The notes under the pieces: model-generated
What the model was told of the DNA's origin: nothing
Seen by the model: the letters and a program-made list of their open reading frames with translations, nothing else
Database searches by the model: none
Source of the DNA: Rossellomorea aquimaris TF-12
GTDB lineage: Bacteria; Bacillota; Bacilli; Bacillales; Bacillaceae_B
Length of the DNA stretch: 64,000 nt
NCBI RefSeq assembly: GCF_001648555.1
Contig: NZ_LQXM01000029.1
Location: 434,001 to 498,000 of the forward strand
Direction: 5' to 3'
Program-made: the position numbers and the translations under genes
Shown: positions 48,055-57,615 of the stretch, one piece after another
Position numbering within the stretch: the first letter of the stretch is position 1
Layout: each line of letters begins with the position of its first letter

Positions 48055-49407
48055 TTAATTTAAATGGCTAATACCTTCTACAACCGACTTTAATAACAAT
48101 TCTATATCCTCCACCTCAATGTTTAATGGAGGTGAGAGAGTTAATACATTGTTATATCCAGCAACTGTCGCCCCATTTTTTCCTATGATAACACCCTTTT
48201 GCTTACAATAATGTATGACTTCATTCACTTTGTTTACATCCAGTGGTTCTTTCGTACTTTTATCTTTTACTAGTTCGATTCCGATTAGCAGACCCTTTCC
48301 ACGTACATCTCCAACATATGGGTGCTTTTGCAATTTATTTTTCAATGTATTAATTGCTTGTTCACCTAGCTCTTTTGAACGGTCAAAAAGCTTCTCATTT
48401 TCCATGATCTCAATGTTCTTTAACGCTAGAGCACAAGCAGCAGGATTTCCTCCAAAAGTATTTATATGACGTAAATAATCATATTCCTCCGTTCCTTTAA
48501 AAGCTTCATATATCTCCCTTTTAACTGCTGTTGCTGATAAAGGAAGGTAGGCACTTGTGATTCCTTTAGCCATGGTTATGATATCTGGCTTTACATCATA
48601 ATTCATAAATCCAAACGGCTTTCCTGTTCGACCAAATCCACAGATGACCTCATCAACAATCATTAAAGCTCCATGTTTTTCACAAATTTCTTTAGCAGCT
48701 TTCATATAATCTTCTTGTGGAACGAGTATCCCACCACCTGTAATGATCGGTTCTAAAATCATTGCAGCCACTGTTTCACTAAGCTCCCAAGTCATCGTTC
48801 TATCAATTGCTTGAACTCCAGGAAGATCATAAGCTCCCTTGCCTTCAGAATGATCTCGATACGAATCAGGTGGAGGGATGTGAACAAATCCAGGTGCTAA
48901 TGGTTCGTATTTGTATTTACGCTGAGCTTGGCCTGTAGCGGCAAGTGCCCCCATCGAGTTACCATGATAGGCCCTATACCTTGATATGATTTTATAACGG
49001 CTATGCTCACCTTTTTGTTGATGATACTGTCTGGCAATTTTAAAAGCAGTCTCATTGGCCTCTGATCCACTATTGGAGAAGAAAAAGACATACTCTTCAC
49101 CAAGAATTTCATTTAACTTTTCCGCAAGTAGTATGGCAGGCTGATGGCTTTGAGTTAGAGGGAAATATGCCATTTTTTTAAGCTGGTCATAGGCAGCTTC
49201 AGCCAATTCCTCTCGACCGTAACCAACATTCACACACCATAACCCAGCCATTCCATCTAAAAATTTATTACCATCTTTATCCGTTATCCAAGATCCCTTA
49301 GATTCAGTCACAACCATAGTTCCTTCTGGATTATAGGGCTTCATAGAATGCCAAATTAATTGTTCATCCTGCTTCAACCAGCTATCCTGCGTATGTTCTG
49401 TTTTCAT
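48055..49407 (-). CDS. Class III omega-aminotransferase (beta-alanine:pyruvate type)
   Basis: A 450-residue PLP enzyme likely to convert beta-alanine (or 3-aminoisobutyrate) to malonate (or methylmalonate) semialdehyde. Class III landmarks: DGMAGLWCVNVGYGREEL, SNSGSEANETAFKIAR, RAYHGNSMGA, VDEVICGFGRTGKPFG with the PLP Asp, and the Schiff-base Lys in TMAKGITSAYLPL. Last gene of the pyrimidine locus, 28 bases after the dehydrogenase. The ATG at 49407 follows GGAG; the 13 codons upstream are not used. Confidence 0.88.
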   Translation of the reverse strand: MKTEHTQDSWLKQDEQLIWHSMKPYNPEGTMVVTESKGSWITDKDGNKFLDGMAGLWCVNVGYGREELAEAAYDQLKKMAYFPLTQSHQPAILLAEKLNEILGEEYVFFFSNSGSEANETAFKIARQYHQQKGEHSRYKIISRYRAYHGNSMGALAATGQAQRKYKYEPLAPGFVHIPPPDSYRDHSEGKGAYDLPGVQAIDRTMTWELSETVAAMILEPIITGGGILVPQEDYMKAAKEICEKHGALMIVDEVICGFGRTGKPFGFMNYDVKPDIITMAKGITSAYLPLSATAVKREIYEAFKGTEEYDYLRHINTFGGNPAACALALKNIEIMENEKLFDRSKELGEQAINTLKNKLQKHPYVGDVRGKGLLIGIELVKDKSTKEPLDVNKVNEVIHYCKQKGVIIGKNGATVAGYNNVLTLSPPLNIEVEDIELLLKSVVEGISHLN

Positions 49408-49435
49408 TATGCCCTCTCCTTCTAAACTATTTTTC

Positions 49436-50902
49436 TTAGAAATCAAAACGAGAAGTAATCATTTTCTTTCTGGTATAGAAATTCACTCCATCCTTACCGT
49501 TAACATGCATATCTCCATAAAAGGAATCCTTCCATCCTGAGAAAGGGAAAAATGCCATAGTAGCTGGAACTCCAACATTAATTCCCAACATACCTGCATC
49601 GGCTTCTTCTCTGAACTGTCTTACTGCCTTTGCATCCTTTGTATAAATGGTGGCTCCATTTCCATATCTGGATTGACGAATGTATTCCAATCCTTCATCA
49701 AGATCCCTGGCTCGTAGAAGACTTAATACAGGAGCAAAAATCTCCTCTTTTGCAATCGTCATACTTGGAGAAACATGGTCAAAGATTGTCGCGCCTAAGA
49801 AATTTCCATCTTTAAAGGTTTCCATTTCTTTACGTCCATCTCTTATAAGGGATGCACCTTCTTCGACTCCTTTTTCTATATAAGAAAGAGTTTTATTTCG
49901 GTGCTCCTTTCGAATTACAGGTGTTAGAAGAACTTCTTCATCCATACCATTTCCTATACATAATTCATCTGCTTTTTTATTTAATGCTTGAATAAATGGT
50001 TCATTCTCTCCTACCACAACGACTGCACTACAAGCCATACACCTTTGTCCTGCACTACCAAATGCAGAACTAACAATATGATCGGCAGCTTTATTAACAT
50101 CTGCATCGGGCATGACAACATGATGATTTTTAGCCCCTGAAAGTGCTTGAACTCTCTTTCCATGGGATGCAGCTTGTTCATATACATATTTAGCCACTGG
50201 CTGTGAACCAACAAATGATACCGCTGCTATGTCTTTATGTTGAAGAATTCCATTTACTACATCATGTGCTCCATGAACAATATTTAAGACCCCATTAGGA
50301 AGACCTGCTTCGGTAATTAATTCTGCAAGGCGGTTTGCAAGAAGCGGCGTTCTTTCGGAAGGTTTTAGAATAAACGTATTTCCACATGCGATTGCCAGAG
50401 GAAACATCCAAAGTGGAACCATCATCGGAAAATTAAATGGTGTAATACCAGCAACAACTCCAAGTGGATAACGATACATTTCAGAGTCAATTTCTTCAGC
50501 TATTCCACTGAGCGTTTCCCCCATCATTAAAGTTGGAGCTCCACATGCAAATTCGACACATTCCAGCCCTCTCTGTACTTCTCCATATGCTTCTTTAAAC
50601 GATTTACCATTCTCTTCAACAACTAACTTTGCCAATTGTTCATGGTTTTCAGATAGTATTGAGTGATATTTATATAAGATGCGTGCTCTCTTTGGAACAG
50701 GGATTTTCTTCCACGTTTTCGATGCTTCTTTTGCTGCCACTACTGCCATTTCAACATCTTCCTTTGTTGAAATGGGAACTCTAGCAATCTCTTCATTTGA
50801 AGCGGGATTTAACACTTCTAGGGACTGGGAACTAATAGATTCGATCCATTTCCCATTAATAAAATTCTTTATTGCTTCTACATCTTTTTTTATAATTGTC
50901 AT
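49436..50902 (-). CDS. mmsA: CoA-acylating (methyl)malonate-semialdehyde dehydrogenase
   Basis: A 488-residue NAD-dependent dehydrogenase that oxidatively decarboxylates malonate semialdehyde to acetyl-CoA or methylmalonate semialdehyde to propionyl-CoA. The hallmarks are GVVAGITPFNFPMMVPLWM, SFVGSQPVAKYVYE, SGAKNHHVVMPDAD and catalytic Cys in GSAGQRCMACS. Cys followed by Met rather than Gly and lack of the usual catalytic Glu mark the MmsA/IolA branch. The second of two tandem ATGs is preferred, seven bases from AGGAGG. It supplies the last step of pyrimidine catabolism. Confidence 0.92.
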   Translation of the reverse strand: MTIIKKDVEAIKNFINGKWIESISSQSLEVLNPASNEEIARVPISTKEDVEMAVVAAKEASKTWKKIPVPKRARILYKYHSILSENHEQLAKLVVEENGKSFKEAYGEVQRGLECVEFACGAPTLMMGETLSGIAEEIDSEMYRYPLGVVAGITPFNFPMMVPLWMFPLAIACGNTFILKPSERTPLLANRLAELITEAGLPNGVLNIVHGAHDVVNGILQHKDIAAVSFVGSQPVAKYVYEQAASHGKRVQALSGAKNHHVVMPDADVNKAADHIVSSAFGSAGQRCMACSAVVVVGENEPFIQALNKKADELCIGNGMDEEVLLTPVIRKEHRNKTLSYIEKGVEEGASLIRDGRKEMETFKDGNFLGATIFDHVSPSMTIAKEEIFAPVLSLLRARDLDEGLEYIRQSRYGNGATIYTKDAKAVRQFREEADAGMLGINVGVPATMAFFPFSGWKDSFYGDMHVNGKDGVNFYTRKKMITSRFDF

Positions 50903-50997
50903 CATGTATCCTCCTTTTAATCTTCAATGATTCACTTCCTAAATTCTTTCTCCTTACTGATTGTCATACTTCAATTATGATGAGTAATGATAAGGCT

Positions 50998-51040
50998 TTC
51001 ATTAGACAATGTGTAAAAAATACAAGTCATTCATTAGACA
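50998..51040. repeat. Direct repeat upstream of mmsA, possible operator
   Basis: TTCATTAGACA occurs exactly at 50998-51008 and 51030-51040, 32 bases (three helical turns) apart, about 100-140 bases before the mmsA start and just past the pucR stop. It could bind the adjacent PucR-type regulator. Confidence 0.45.
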
Positions 51041-51050
51041 GTTTACAATT

Positions 51051-52664
51051 TTATGGGATCACACCTTTCACCTTAGTACACCCCTGAAAGTTTAAAGACT
51101 GTTTATATTCATGTGCTGCTAACATAAATTCAAGAGCGATCCTTTTTTCTGGAGTCATATAATGTTCACCAAGGAGTTCTTCAATTTTTTTTAATCGATG
51201 GTACAAAGTTTGCCTTACGATAAATAACCGTTTGGCTGTTTCTTGTTTAGAGCCTTGACAGCTTAAGTAGACTTTTAGCGTTTGTAATAAATTTCCATCG
51301 TGTTCTTTATCATAATCGAGAATTGGGTGTATACATTCTTCTAACATTTCTGCTAAATCACCGTTTTTTTGCACAATAGATATTAAACGGAACAGATGTA
51401 AGTCGTCATAGAAATAATATCCTTTATGATCTTTTATTTTAGATCGATATAAAATACTCTCCTTTGCTGTTTGATAGCTATTATGAATATTCATTAATTC
51501 TTTTTGATATTTACCCGTAGAGAAAATGATGTCACTATTACATTGGAAAAGATCAGAATCACGTATTCTTTCATATGCATGTACAATTCTTGGTTTCCAG
51601 TCTTTGTTTAGGCGTGTATCAAGCAAAATGAAAATTAGATCATTCCCCTCCCTTTCAGATAAGACTTGAAAACCTTGTTGTTCAAAAATACTTCTAGCCA
51701 CTAAGTTAAAGTATGTTAAATCAAGTGTTTCATTTTCATTTGTCCTTTTTAATTGACAGATACTGACAACTCCACCTTGAATATTTATCTTTAAATCAGA
51801 TAAGTATGTTTCTATCCTGTCAAAGGAATGTTCACCTTTTATCCAAGACATAATCCATTTGGACTCTTCTATCCTTTTCTTCTCCTCAAAATAAAGTTCT
51901 CTCATGAGAAATTGAGCTAGTGCAGTTGATGTTCTGTCCAGTAACAATAATTCATATTCACTAAAAGGAAGACTACTCCGATAGATTGAAAGTTCAGCGT
52001 ACTCTTGTTCAAAGAGAATGAGCTTAGTGGAAGCAAATTGAGCGTCTATGCTTTTTTTATGGCGCAGATAACACATCCTAAGCCTTTGCTCTTCAGGACG
52101 ACGAAAGGGGGGGTATATTTCTACATTTTGTTCCTTTAATTCAAGAAAAACAGGTACATCTAACTCTTTATGTAAAACATGGAGAATTTCGCGAAAATGG
52201 TTCACATTTAGAAGTTTTTTATTTAACTGTTGAGCATAAGAATCTAATTGTTTAACCATTTCATATTGGTAGTGAATGAGAACAGAGTGAATATCTTGAG
52301 TGATGCTTACAAAAGGAACTTCTTTTTCAAAAACGATTATCGGAAAATCATTTGCATCAGCGCAACGTATTACTGAATTAGGAATAGTTGAGATATTGGT
52401 ATCCAGCTCTATACAAATGGCAGCTGCTTGGCAATCAACCAATTGGTTAATAAGTGAAAGAAACGTACCTTCTTCCTTTAAAGCTAATCCAGTAGAAAGA
52501 ATAAGTTCGTTTCCATTTAAAAGGTTTCTTATTGCTGTCACTTCCACTACATGTACCCACTTTACTTTGCGCTTAAGTCCTTTATGTCCTGCAATTACCT
52601 TTGCGTGTTCAAAATGCTTCCGAGTTAGAATATCTTCTACTGAAAAATAATAATTACTTTTCAT
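51051..52664 (-). CDS. PucR family transcriptional regulator
   Basis: A 537-residue regulator. The N-terminal PucR domain (VEDILTRKHFEHAKVIAG, VHVVEVTAIRNLLNGNELILSTGL) is followed by a variable sensor region and a C-terminal HTH_30: LLQTLKVYLSCQGSKQETAKRLFIVRQTLYHRLKKIEELLG, read in parts. Relatives activate purine or pyrimidine degradation genes when the substrate or an intermediate is present. Its place in the middle of the pyrimidine locus points to that pathway. The ATG at 52664 follows GAGGAG; a frame 21 codons longer is unsupported. Confidence 0.9.
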   Translation of the reverse strand: MKSNYYFSVEDILTRKHFEHAKVIAGHKGLKRKVKWVHVVEVTAIRNLLNGNELILSTGLALKEEGTFLSLINQLVDCQAAAICIELDTNISTIPNSVIRCADANDFPIIVFEKEVPFVSITQDIHSVLIHYQYEMVKQLDSYAQQLNKKLLNVNHFREILHVLHKELDVPVFLELKEQNVEIYPPFRRPEEQRLRMCYLRHKKSIDAQFASTKLILFEQEYAELSIYRSSLPFSEYELLLLDRTSTALAQFLMRELYFEEKKRIEESKWIMSWIKGEHSFDRIETYLSDLKINIQGGVVSICQLKRTNENETLDLTYFNLVARSIFEQQGFQVLSEREGNDLIFILLDTRLNKDWKPRIVHAYERIRDSDLFQCNSDIIFSTGKYQKELMNIHNSYQTAKESILYRSKIKDHKGYYFYDDLHLFRLISIVQKNGDLAEMLEECIHPILDYDKEHDGNLLQTLKVYLSCQGSKQETAKRLFIVRQTLYHRLKKIEELLGEHYMTPEKRIALEFMLAAHEYKQSLNFQGCTKVKGVIP

Positions 52665-52731
52665 AAGTCTCTCCTCGTCATCCGCCTTAGTACCTTTTAG
52701 AATTGATAAAAGGATTGGAAAACCCAACCCT

Positions 52732-52947
52732 TTATTTTTCTTTTATTTTCGGGATCAAAAGTTGAACTTCCTCATTGAACAAATACATCATTTCTTCATC
52801 TGTCACACTTTCTGAAGTTAAGAATGATAGTACCCATTCTACCAATTCCTCAGATGATTGAATGTCCTTCTGTATATCATCATGGCTCCTATTTTCATCA
52901 AAGTGGTTACCCTTTAGGAAATTCTTCACTTTAACCCCCCCATTCAT
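52732..52947 (-). CDS. Small hypothetical protein in the pyrimidine locus (second)
   Basis: A 71-residue acidic helical protein (HFDENRSHDDIQKDIQSSEEL ... MYLFNEEVQLLIPKI) with no recognised family. The ATG at 52947 overlaps the stop of the preceding small gene (ATGA). Alternatively GTG at 52929, six bases after a GGGGGG stretch, begins VKNFLKG and may be the better start. Tight coupling to the other small gene and position between permease and PucR suggest a shared accessory role, such as partner, regulator or transporter subunit. Confidence 0.65.
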   Translation of the reverse strand: MNGGVKVKNFLKGNHFDENRSHDDIQKDIQSSEELVEWVLSFLTSESVTDEEMMYLFNEEVQLLIPKIKEK

Positions 52948-53153
52948 TGCTTATGTGTAAACAAGAGATTGGAGAAGTACTTTCTCGCATTGGCTGTTTT
53001 AACATGAAGTGTGGCACTTCTCTTATTCTCAGTATGCTTAAATTGAACAAACGCACCGCTAAGGTTCTCTGTTACCTTTTCAATTTTGAACCCCTTTTGA
53101 ATGAGGAAATCAATCTTATCTCTTTCACTTAGGAATTCTTGATATTCTGACAT
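52944..53153 (-). CDS. Small hypothetical protein in the pyrimidine locus (first)
   Basis: A 69-residue protein, MSEYQEFLSERDKIDFLIQ at the N-terminus and a basic C-terminal half (KHTENKRSATLHVKTANARKYFSNLL) predicted as alpha-beta. No family recognised. AGGAGGGG precedes the ATG. It overlaps the next small gene by four bases and follows the permease after a 14-bp hairpin. Confidence 0.7.
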   Translation of the reverse strand: MSEYQEFLSERDKIDFLIQKGFKIEKVTENLSGAFVQFKHTENKRSATLHVKTANARKYFSNLLFTHKQ

Positions 53154-53190
53154 CTAAACCCCTCCTTATTTCCTTTTTCACATTAAACAT

Positions 53191-53227
53191 AAGACCTTTA
53201 TGTTAATCGACTAAACATAAAGGTCTT
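53191..53227. other. Intercistronic hairpin after the permease gene
   Basis: AAGACCTTTATGTT (53191-53204) pairs perfectly with AACATAAAGGTCTT (53214-53227) around a 9-base loop. There is only a weak U-run on the minus strand, so it is either a leaky terminator or an mRNA stability/processing element. Confidence 0.75.
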
Positions 53228-53256
53228 CGATACAAATAAATGAGCTTTGTTTATCT

Positions 53257-54726
53257 CTAAGTAAGACTTGTTCCCGTTGGCACTTCATCAACGGCTACTT
53301 CAGGTTCTATATCAATCTCCCAATCTCTTCCTACTGACAGTCCTAGATATTTTTCATCACTAGGATCAAGTAGCTCAGCCTGTTCATATTTCTTAAACCA
53401 CCAATATTTTGCCAACACATAATAGCAAAGAGCTCCCAAACCAAATCCAACTAGAAAAGAATAATTTGGTACATAATAGGATGCAACGCCACCTATTATC
53501 CAGGATATGAACCCAGCTAAATTTACACCGTTCATATAGTTATATTGACCATTGTCTTCGTAAAGATCCGGTACGTTTACTCTCCGCTTCCTAATAAAGT
53601 AATAGTCAGCTATTAAAATACCAACGATAGCAGATAGAATACCCCCTACAAACAAAAGAACAGGAATGATGACACCGAATAACTCCCAAGGTTGAACAAT
53701 GGTCCCAACAATCCCAGCTGTTATAACCCCTGCCCAGAATGGAAATTTAGGTCCACCTACATTAGAGAAAATTGTTGCGGCTGGCACAATGTTTGCTGCG
53801 ATATTCGTAGACCACTGAGCTAACACAATCATGAGGAGAAGAATACCTAGAATGAGACCACCTGCTGCTTCCTGAAGGGCTACAACTGGATCATAATTTA
53901 GGACAGCAATATATGATATCCCTCCAATTAATACCATAAACGCTTGGGTGATAGGAAGTGCAACAAGATTCCCAATTAATGAACTACGATTTCTCTTAAA
54001 CCAATTTCTTTCGTTTTTAGGAGCTTTCATAAAACGGGAAATAGATGGAATATCTGCAGAAAGTGTAGCCCAAAACCCCATATTGCTAAAGACTACAACT
54101 AAAAATGCTGTAAACGCTGCGCCACCTGTCACGGGACTTTCAACCCAGCTCCATATGTCTCTTCCTTGAGTTGCTGCAGATTCGGATAAGGAAGAATACA
54201 TCCAGACAGATATCAAAATAATAACTGGTGCTGCAAGATCAGCAAAACGTTCCACTGCTTTAATTCCTAATGCTGTATTCACTAATTGAAGAACAGCAAA
54301 TATTAGAAAGCATATAAACCAATTATCAAAACCAAAGAGGATATTTAAAATTCCATTCATGGCAGTTGCGCCAAAATACGTATTTATTCCAAACCACATA
54401 GAGGCTGCCAGTCCACGAACAATGGACGGTATATGGGTACCAAGAGTTCCAAAAGGTGCTCTCATATAGACAGGAAAAGATAGTCCATGTTCGATTCCGA
54501 TATCCCCTGTTAATGTAATAAATAGTCCAATAGCTAAAGATCCGATAATTGTGGCAAGGACAACTAGAGGTAGAGGTAGAGACATCACCCCGGCTCCTCC
54601 AATGGCAAAAGTGGCAAGGACAACAACCATTCCAACCCACATAAACGAATATCCTAATTTCGTAATTTTTCTTTCACTTTCCTTAATTGGTAATAAATCT
54701 GGTGACTTTAAATAGCTTCTTTTCAA
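53257..54726 (-). CDS. NCS1 family nucleobase/hydantoin permease
   Basis: A 489-residue, 12-span cation symporter of the NCS1 family (PucI, Mhp1, uracil/allantoin permeases). Landmarks are the N-terminal LPIKESERKITKLGYSFMWVGM, the GDIGIEHGLSFPVYMRAPFG segment, GLAASMWFGINTYFGA with the substrate-site Trp, and IADYYFIRKRRV. By context it imports uracil, thymine or dihydropyrimidines or hydantoins. TTG at 54726, eight bases from AAGGAG, is preferred over a GTG three codons earlier that overlaps the ribosome site. Confidence 0.88.
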   Translation of the reverse strand: MKRSYLKSPDLLPIKESERKITKLGYSFMWVGMVVVLATFAIGGAGVMSLPLPLVVLATIIGSLAIGLFITLTGDIGIEHGLSFPVYMRAPFGTLGTHIPSIVRGLAASMWFGINTYFGATAMNGILNILFGFDNWFICFLIFAVLQLVNTALGIKAVERFADLAAPVIILISVWMYSSLSESAATQGRDIWSWVESPVTGGAAFTAFLVVVFSNMGFWATLSADIPSISRFMKAPKNERNWFKRNRSSLIGNLVALPITQAFMVLIGGISYIAVLNYDPVVALQEAAGGLILGILLLMIVLAQWSTNIAANIVPAATIFSNVGGPKFPFWAGVITAGIVGTIVQPWELFGVIIPVLLFVGGILSAIVGILIADYYFIRKRRVNVPDLYEDNGQYNYMNGVNLAGFISWIIGGVASYYVPNYSFLVGFGLGALCYYVLAKYWWFKKYEQAELLDPSDEKYLGLSVGRDWEIDIEPEVAVDEVPTGTSLT

Positions 54727-54783
54727 ATGGAACACTCCTTTTTGTTTGCTTCAAATGGCAAAACCAAACTAATTACAAGAGAG

Positions 54784-54829
54784 GCAAGCTAGTGAAAAAG
54801 GGACATTTCTCCTTTCTCACTATGCTTGC
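54784..54829. other. Intercistronic hairpin between hydA and the permease
   Basis: GCAAGC-TAGTGA-AAAGG pairs with CCTTT-TCACTA-GCTTGC with single-base interruptions. No U-run follows on the minus strand, so it is more likely an RNA processing or stability stem than a terminator. Confidence 0.7.
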
Positions 54830-54870
54830 AGGAGTTGTTCTAGGTTTTAGCTGGATAGAGTAGGAGTTTA

Positions 54871-56301
54871 CTAGGATTTAGAGGCTTGAAGTGCTTCTAC
54901 ACTCTCTTCTATTGAAAGTTGCTTCCCGTATTTCGCTCTCTTAATATACTTCCCATTCCCCAATTTGCCGACGAATTGCTTATCTTTAATTACATATTCT
55001 CCTCTTGATAAAACGGAAACAGGTTCTCCTTTAATTTTCATCCCTTCAAATGGATTATAGTCTGCTGCCATATGATGGGTTTGTTCTGAAATAACCCTCT
55101 CTGTTTTCGGATCAAAGATGACCAGGTCAGCATCAGAGCCGACTGCAATGGTTCCTTTTTGAGGATATAACCCAAATAATTTAGCACTTCGTGTAGACAT
55201 AATATCGACAAACTGATTCAGGGTAATTCTTCCTTTATCCACTCCTTCTGAGAATAATATAGATACACGGTCCTCAATGATTGGTCCGCCATTCGGAATT
55301 TTAGTGAAATCATTTCTTCCAAGATCTTTTTGTCCATTGAAATCAAATGAACATTGATCAGAACCTAATGTTTGTAGTTGCCCACTCTTCAACGCATTCC
55401 AAAGGACATCTTGATTCCATTTTTCGCGTAGGGGAGGAGACCATACATATTTTGCACCTTCAAAATTCGGTCTTTCTAGATAGGATTGATCCAACACTAA
55501 ATATTGAGGACATGTCTCGCCCCAAACATTTAATCCTTTACTTCTCGCTTCAGCTATTTGCTCAACCGCTTCAGCACAGGAAACATGAACAACATAAAGT
55601 TGTGAATCAGCAAGACCGGTTAGTTTCGCAGCTCTCCCTGTTGCTTCTCCTTCAAGTTCAGGTGGTCTTGTTTTAGCATGATAGATAGGCTCTGTATTTC
55701 CTTCTTTTAGAGCTTTTTCCGTTAAGTATTCGATGACGTCTCCATTTTCTGCATGTACCATGACAAGAGCACCGAGTTCTTTTGCCGCTACTAATGTGCG
55801 GAAAAGAGTTTCATCATCTGCTTGAAAAACATTTTTATATGCCATAAAGACCTTGAATGAGGTGATACCTTCTTTCTCAATAACTTTTGGAAGTTGTAAT
55901 AGGACTTCTTGATTGATTTCCCCAATCATTAAATGGAAGCTATAATCAATAACAGCTTTATCCTTTGATTTCGCATGCCAAGTATCAATAGCGTTTTGAA
56001 GGGGCTCTCCTTTGTTCGTTAAACAAAAGTCAATTAGAGTCGTTGTTCCACCAAAAGCTGCAGCAATAGTGCCTGTTTCAAAATCGTCCTTTGAAACTGT
56101 CCCCCCAAAAGGCATTTCAAGATGGGTGTGAGGATCGATTCCACCGGGAAATATGTACTTCCCCTTTGCATCAATGATTTCAGCATTTTCTGCTTCAAAA
56201 TCTTTACCAACTGCAGAAATCACACCATCTTTAATAAGAATATCTCCACTATATGTGTCTGTTGCTGTAACAATGATTCCATCTTTAATAATCTTTATCA
56301 T
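54871..56301 (-). CDS. hydA: Dihydropyrimidinase
   Basis: A 476-residue cyclic amidohydrolase that opens dihydrouracil or dihydrothymine to the N-carbamoyl-beta-amino acid (also called D-hydantoinase). The binuclear metal site is complete: H58 and H60 (GIDPHTH), carbamylated K150 (SFKVFMAYK), H183 (VHAEN), H239 (VHVSC), D315 (GSDQCSF). The numbering matches the family almost exactly. Second catabolic step after PreTA; the gene is 16 bases after preA. RBS AGGAGGGA. Confidence 0.95.
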   Translation of the reverse strand: MIKIIKDGIIVTATDTYSGDILIKDGVISAVGKDFEAENAEIIDAKGKYIFPGGIDPHTHLEMPFGGTVSKDDFETGTIAAAFGGTTTLIDFCLTNKGEPLQNAIDTWHAKSKDKAVIDYSFHLMIGEINQEVLLQLPKVIEKEGITSFKVFMAYKNVFQADDETLFRTLVAAKELGALVMVHAENGDVIEYLTEKALKEGNTEPIYHAKTRPPELEGEATGRAAKLTGLADSQLYVVHVSCAEAVEQIAEARSKGLNVWGETCPQYLVLDQSYLERPNFEGAKYVWSPPLREKWNQDVLWNALKSGQLQTLGSDQCSFDFNGQKDLGRNDFTKIPNGGPIIEDRVSILFSEGVDKGRITLNQFVDIMSTRSAKLFGLYPQKGTIAVGSDADLVIFDPKTERVISEQTHHMAADYNPFEGMKIKGEPVSVLSRGEYVIKDKQFVGKLGNGKYIKRAKYGKQLSIEESVEALQASKS

Positions 56302-56317
56302 TTTCTTCCCTCCTGAT

Positions 56318-57604
56318 TTATTTGATTACATCCATCTTTGAAGCTGCTAATTTCCCTACTACTGCCTGTCGCTCATTCCATGTCATGGGCATGTGTCCAC
56401 TCGGAACTTCAATCATGTCGATGGCACCGTCTACAGGACATACAATGCTGCAAAGGTTGCAACCAACACAATCCTCTTCTCTCACCTTTAGGAAAGGATT
56501 ACCATGAGGATCTTTTAACATGTCAATACATTGGTGAGAAGTATCTTCACAAGCAATATGACACTTATTACAATTAATGCACACATCTGTATTAATTTTA
56601 GCTACAACACTATAATTCAAATCAAGATTTCCCCAATCAGAAAACTTCGGAACTGATTTTCCTACAATATCTTCTACTGATGATATCCCTTTACCATCAA
56701 GATAATTATTTAATCCATCGATCATATCCTCAACAATTCTAAAGCCATGATGCATAGCAGCCGTGCAGACCTGAACACCTGACGCACCCATGAGCATAAA
56801 CTCAACAGCGTCCTGCCAGTTAGATACTCCACCCATTCCTGAAATTGGCACATTAATACGTGGATTTCTTGCACATTCTGCTACCATATTTAAGGAAATT
56901 GGTTTAACTGCAGGACCACAATAACCACCATGTGCTCCTTTACCACCTACATGAGGGATAGTATTCCAAGAATCCAAATCAACTCCAGCAAGACTGTTTA
57001 TTGTATTGATCATACTGACTGCATCGGCTCCACCACGAACTGCTGCTTCAGCTGTTACCGTAATATCCGTTATATTAGGTGTTAATTTAACAATCACGGG
57101 TGTTTTTGCCATTTCTTTAGCCCAATACGTTTGTTTTTCAACTAATTCAGGCACTTGTCCGGATGCAGAACCCATTCCTCGCTCTGCCATACCGTGGGGA
57201 CATCCAAAATTAAGCTCCAAACCGTCTACTCCAACGTCTTCTACTTTTTTTACGATTTCGTGCCATTTCTCCTGCTTAGGCTCTACCATCAAAGATGCAA
57301 TGATAGCATGATTTGGAAAACGTTTCTTTGTTTCATATATTTCTTTTAAGTTCACTTCTAACGGTCGATCTGTAATTAACTCAATATTGTTAAAGCCAGC
57401 CACTCTCTGACCATTAAAACTTACTGCCGCAAACCTTGAAGATACATTAATAATTGGTTCTCCAAGTGTCTTCCATACCGCTCCACCCCAACCAGCTTCA
57501 AATGCTCTTTGCACCTGATACCCTGAATTCGTTGGAGGTGCAGAAGCCAACCAAAAAGGATTGGGTGATTTTATTCCTGCTAAATCAATCGATAAATTTG
57601 CCAT
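56318..57604 (-). CDS. preA: NAD-dependent dihydropyrimidine dehydrogenase, subunit PreA
   Basis: A 428-residue subunit. The N-terminal DHOD-like FMN barrel carries SPNPFWLASAPPTN, LELNFGCPHGMAERGMG and a flavin/pyrimidine pocket NTINSLAGVDLDSW. Two C-terminal [4Fe-4S] clusters are CINCNKCHIAC and CVGCNLCSIVCP. With PreT it reduces uracil or thymine to the dihydro form. It follows preT by 11 bases. In eukaryotic DPYD the two halves are one chain; here they are separate. Confidence 0.95.
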   Translation of the reverse strand: MANLSIDLAGIKSPNPFWLASAPPTNSGYQVQRAFEAGWGGAVWKTLGEPIINVSSRFAAVSFNGQRVAGFNNIELITDRPLEVNLKEIYETKKRFPNHAIIASLMVEPKQEKWHEIVKKVEDVGVDGLELNFGCPHGMAERGMGSASGQVPELVEKQTYWAKEMAKTPVIVKLTPNITDITVTAEAAVRGGADAVSMINTINSLAGVDLDSWNTIPHVGGKGAHGGYCGPAVKPISLNMVAECARNPRINVPISGMGGVSNWQDAVEFMLMGASGVQVCTAAMHHGFRIVEDMIDGLNNYLDGKGISSVEDIVGKSVPKFSDWGNLDLNYSVVAKINTDVCINCNKCHIACEDTSHQCIDMLKDPHGNPFLKVREEDCVGCNLCSIVCPVDGAIDMIEVPSGHMPMTWNERQAVVGKLAASKMDVIK

Positions 57605-57615
57605 TGGTTTCCCCC

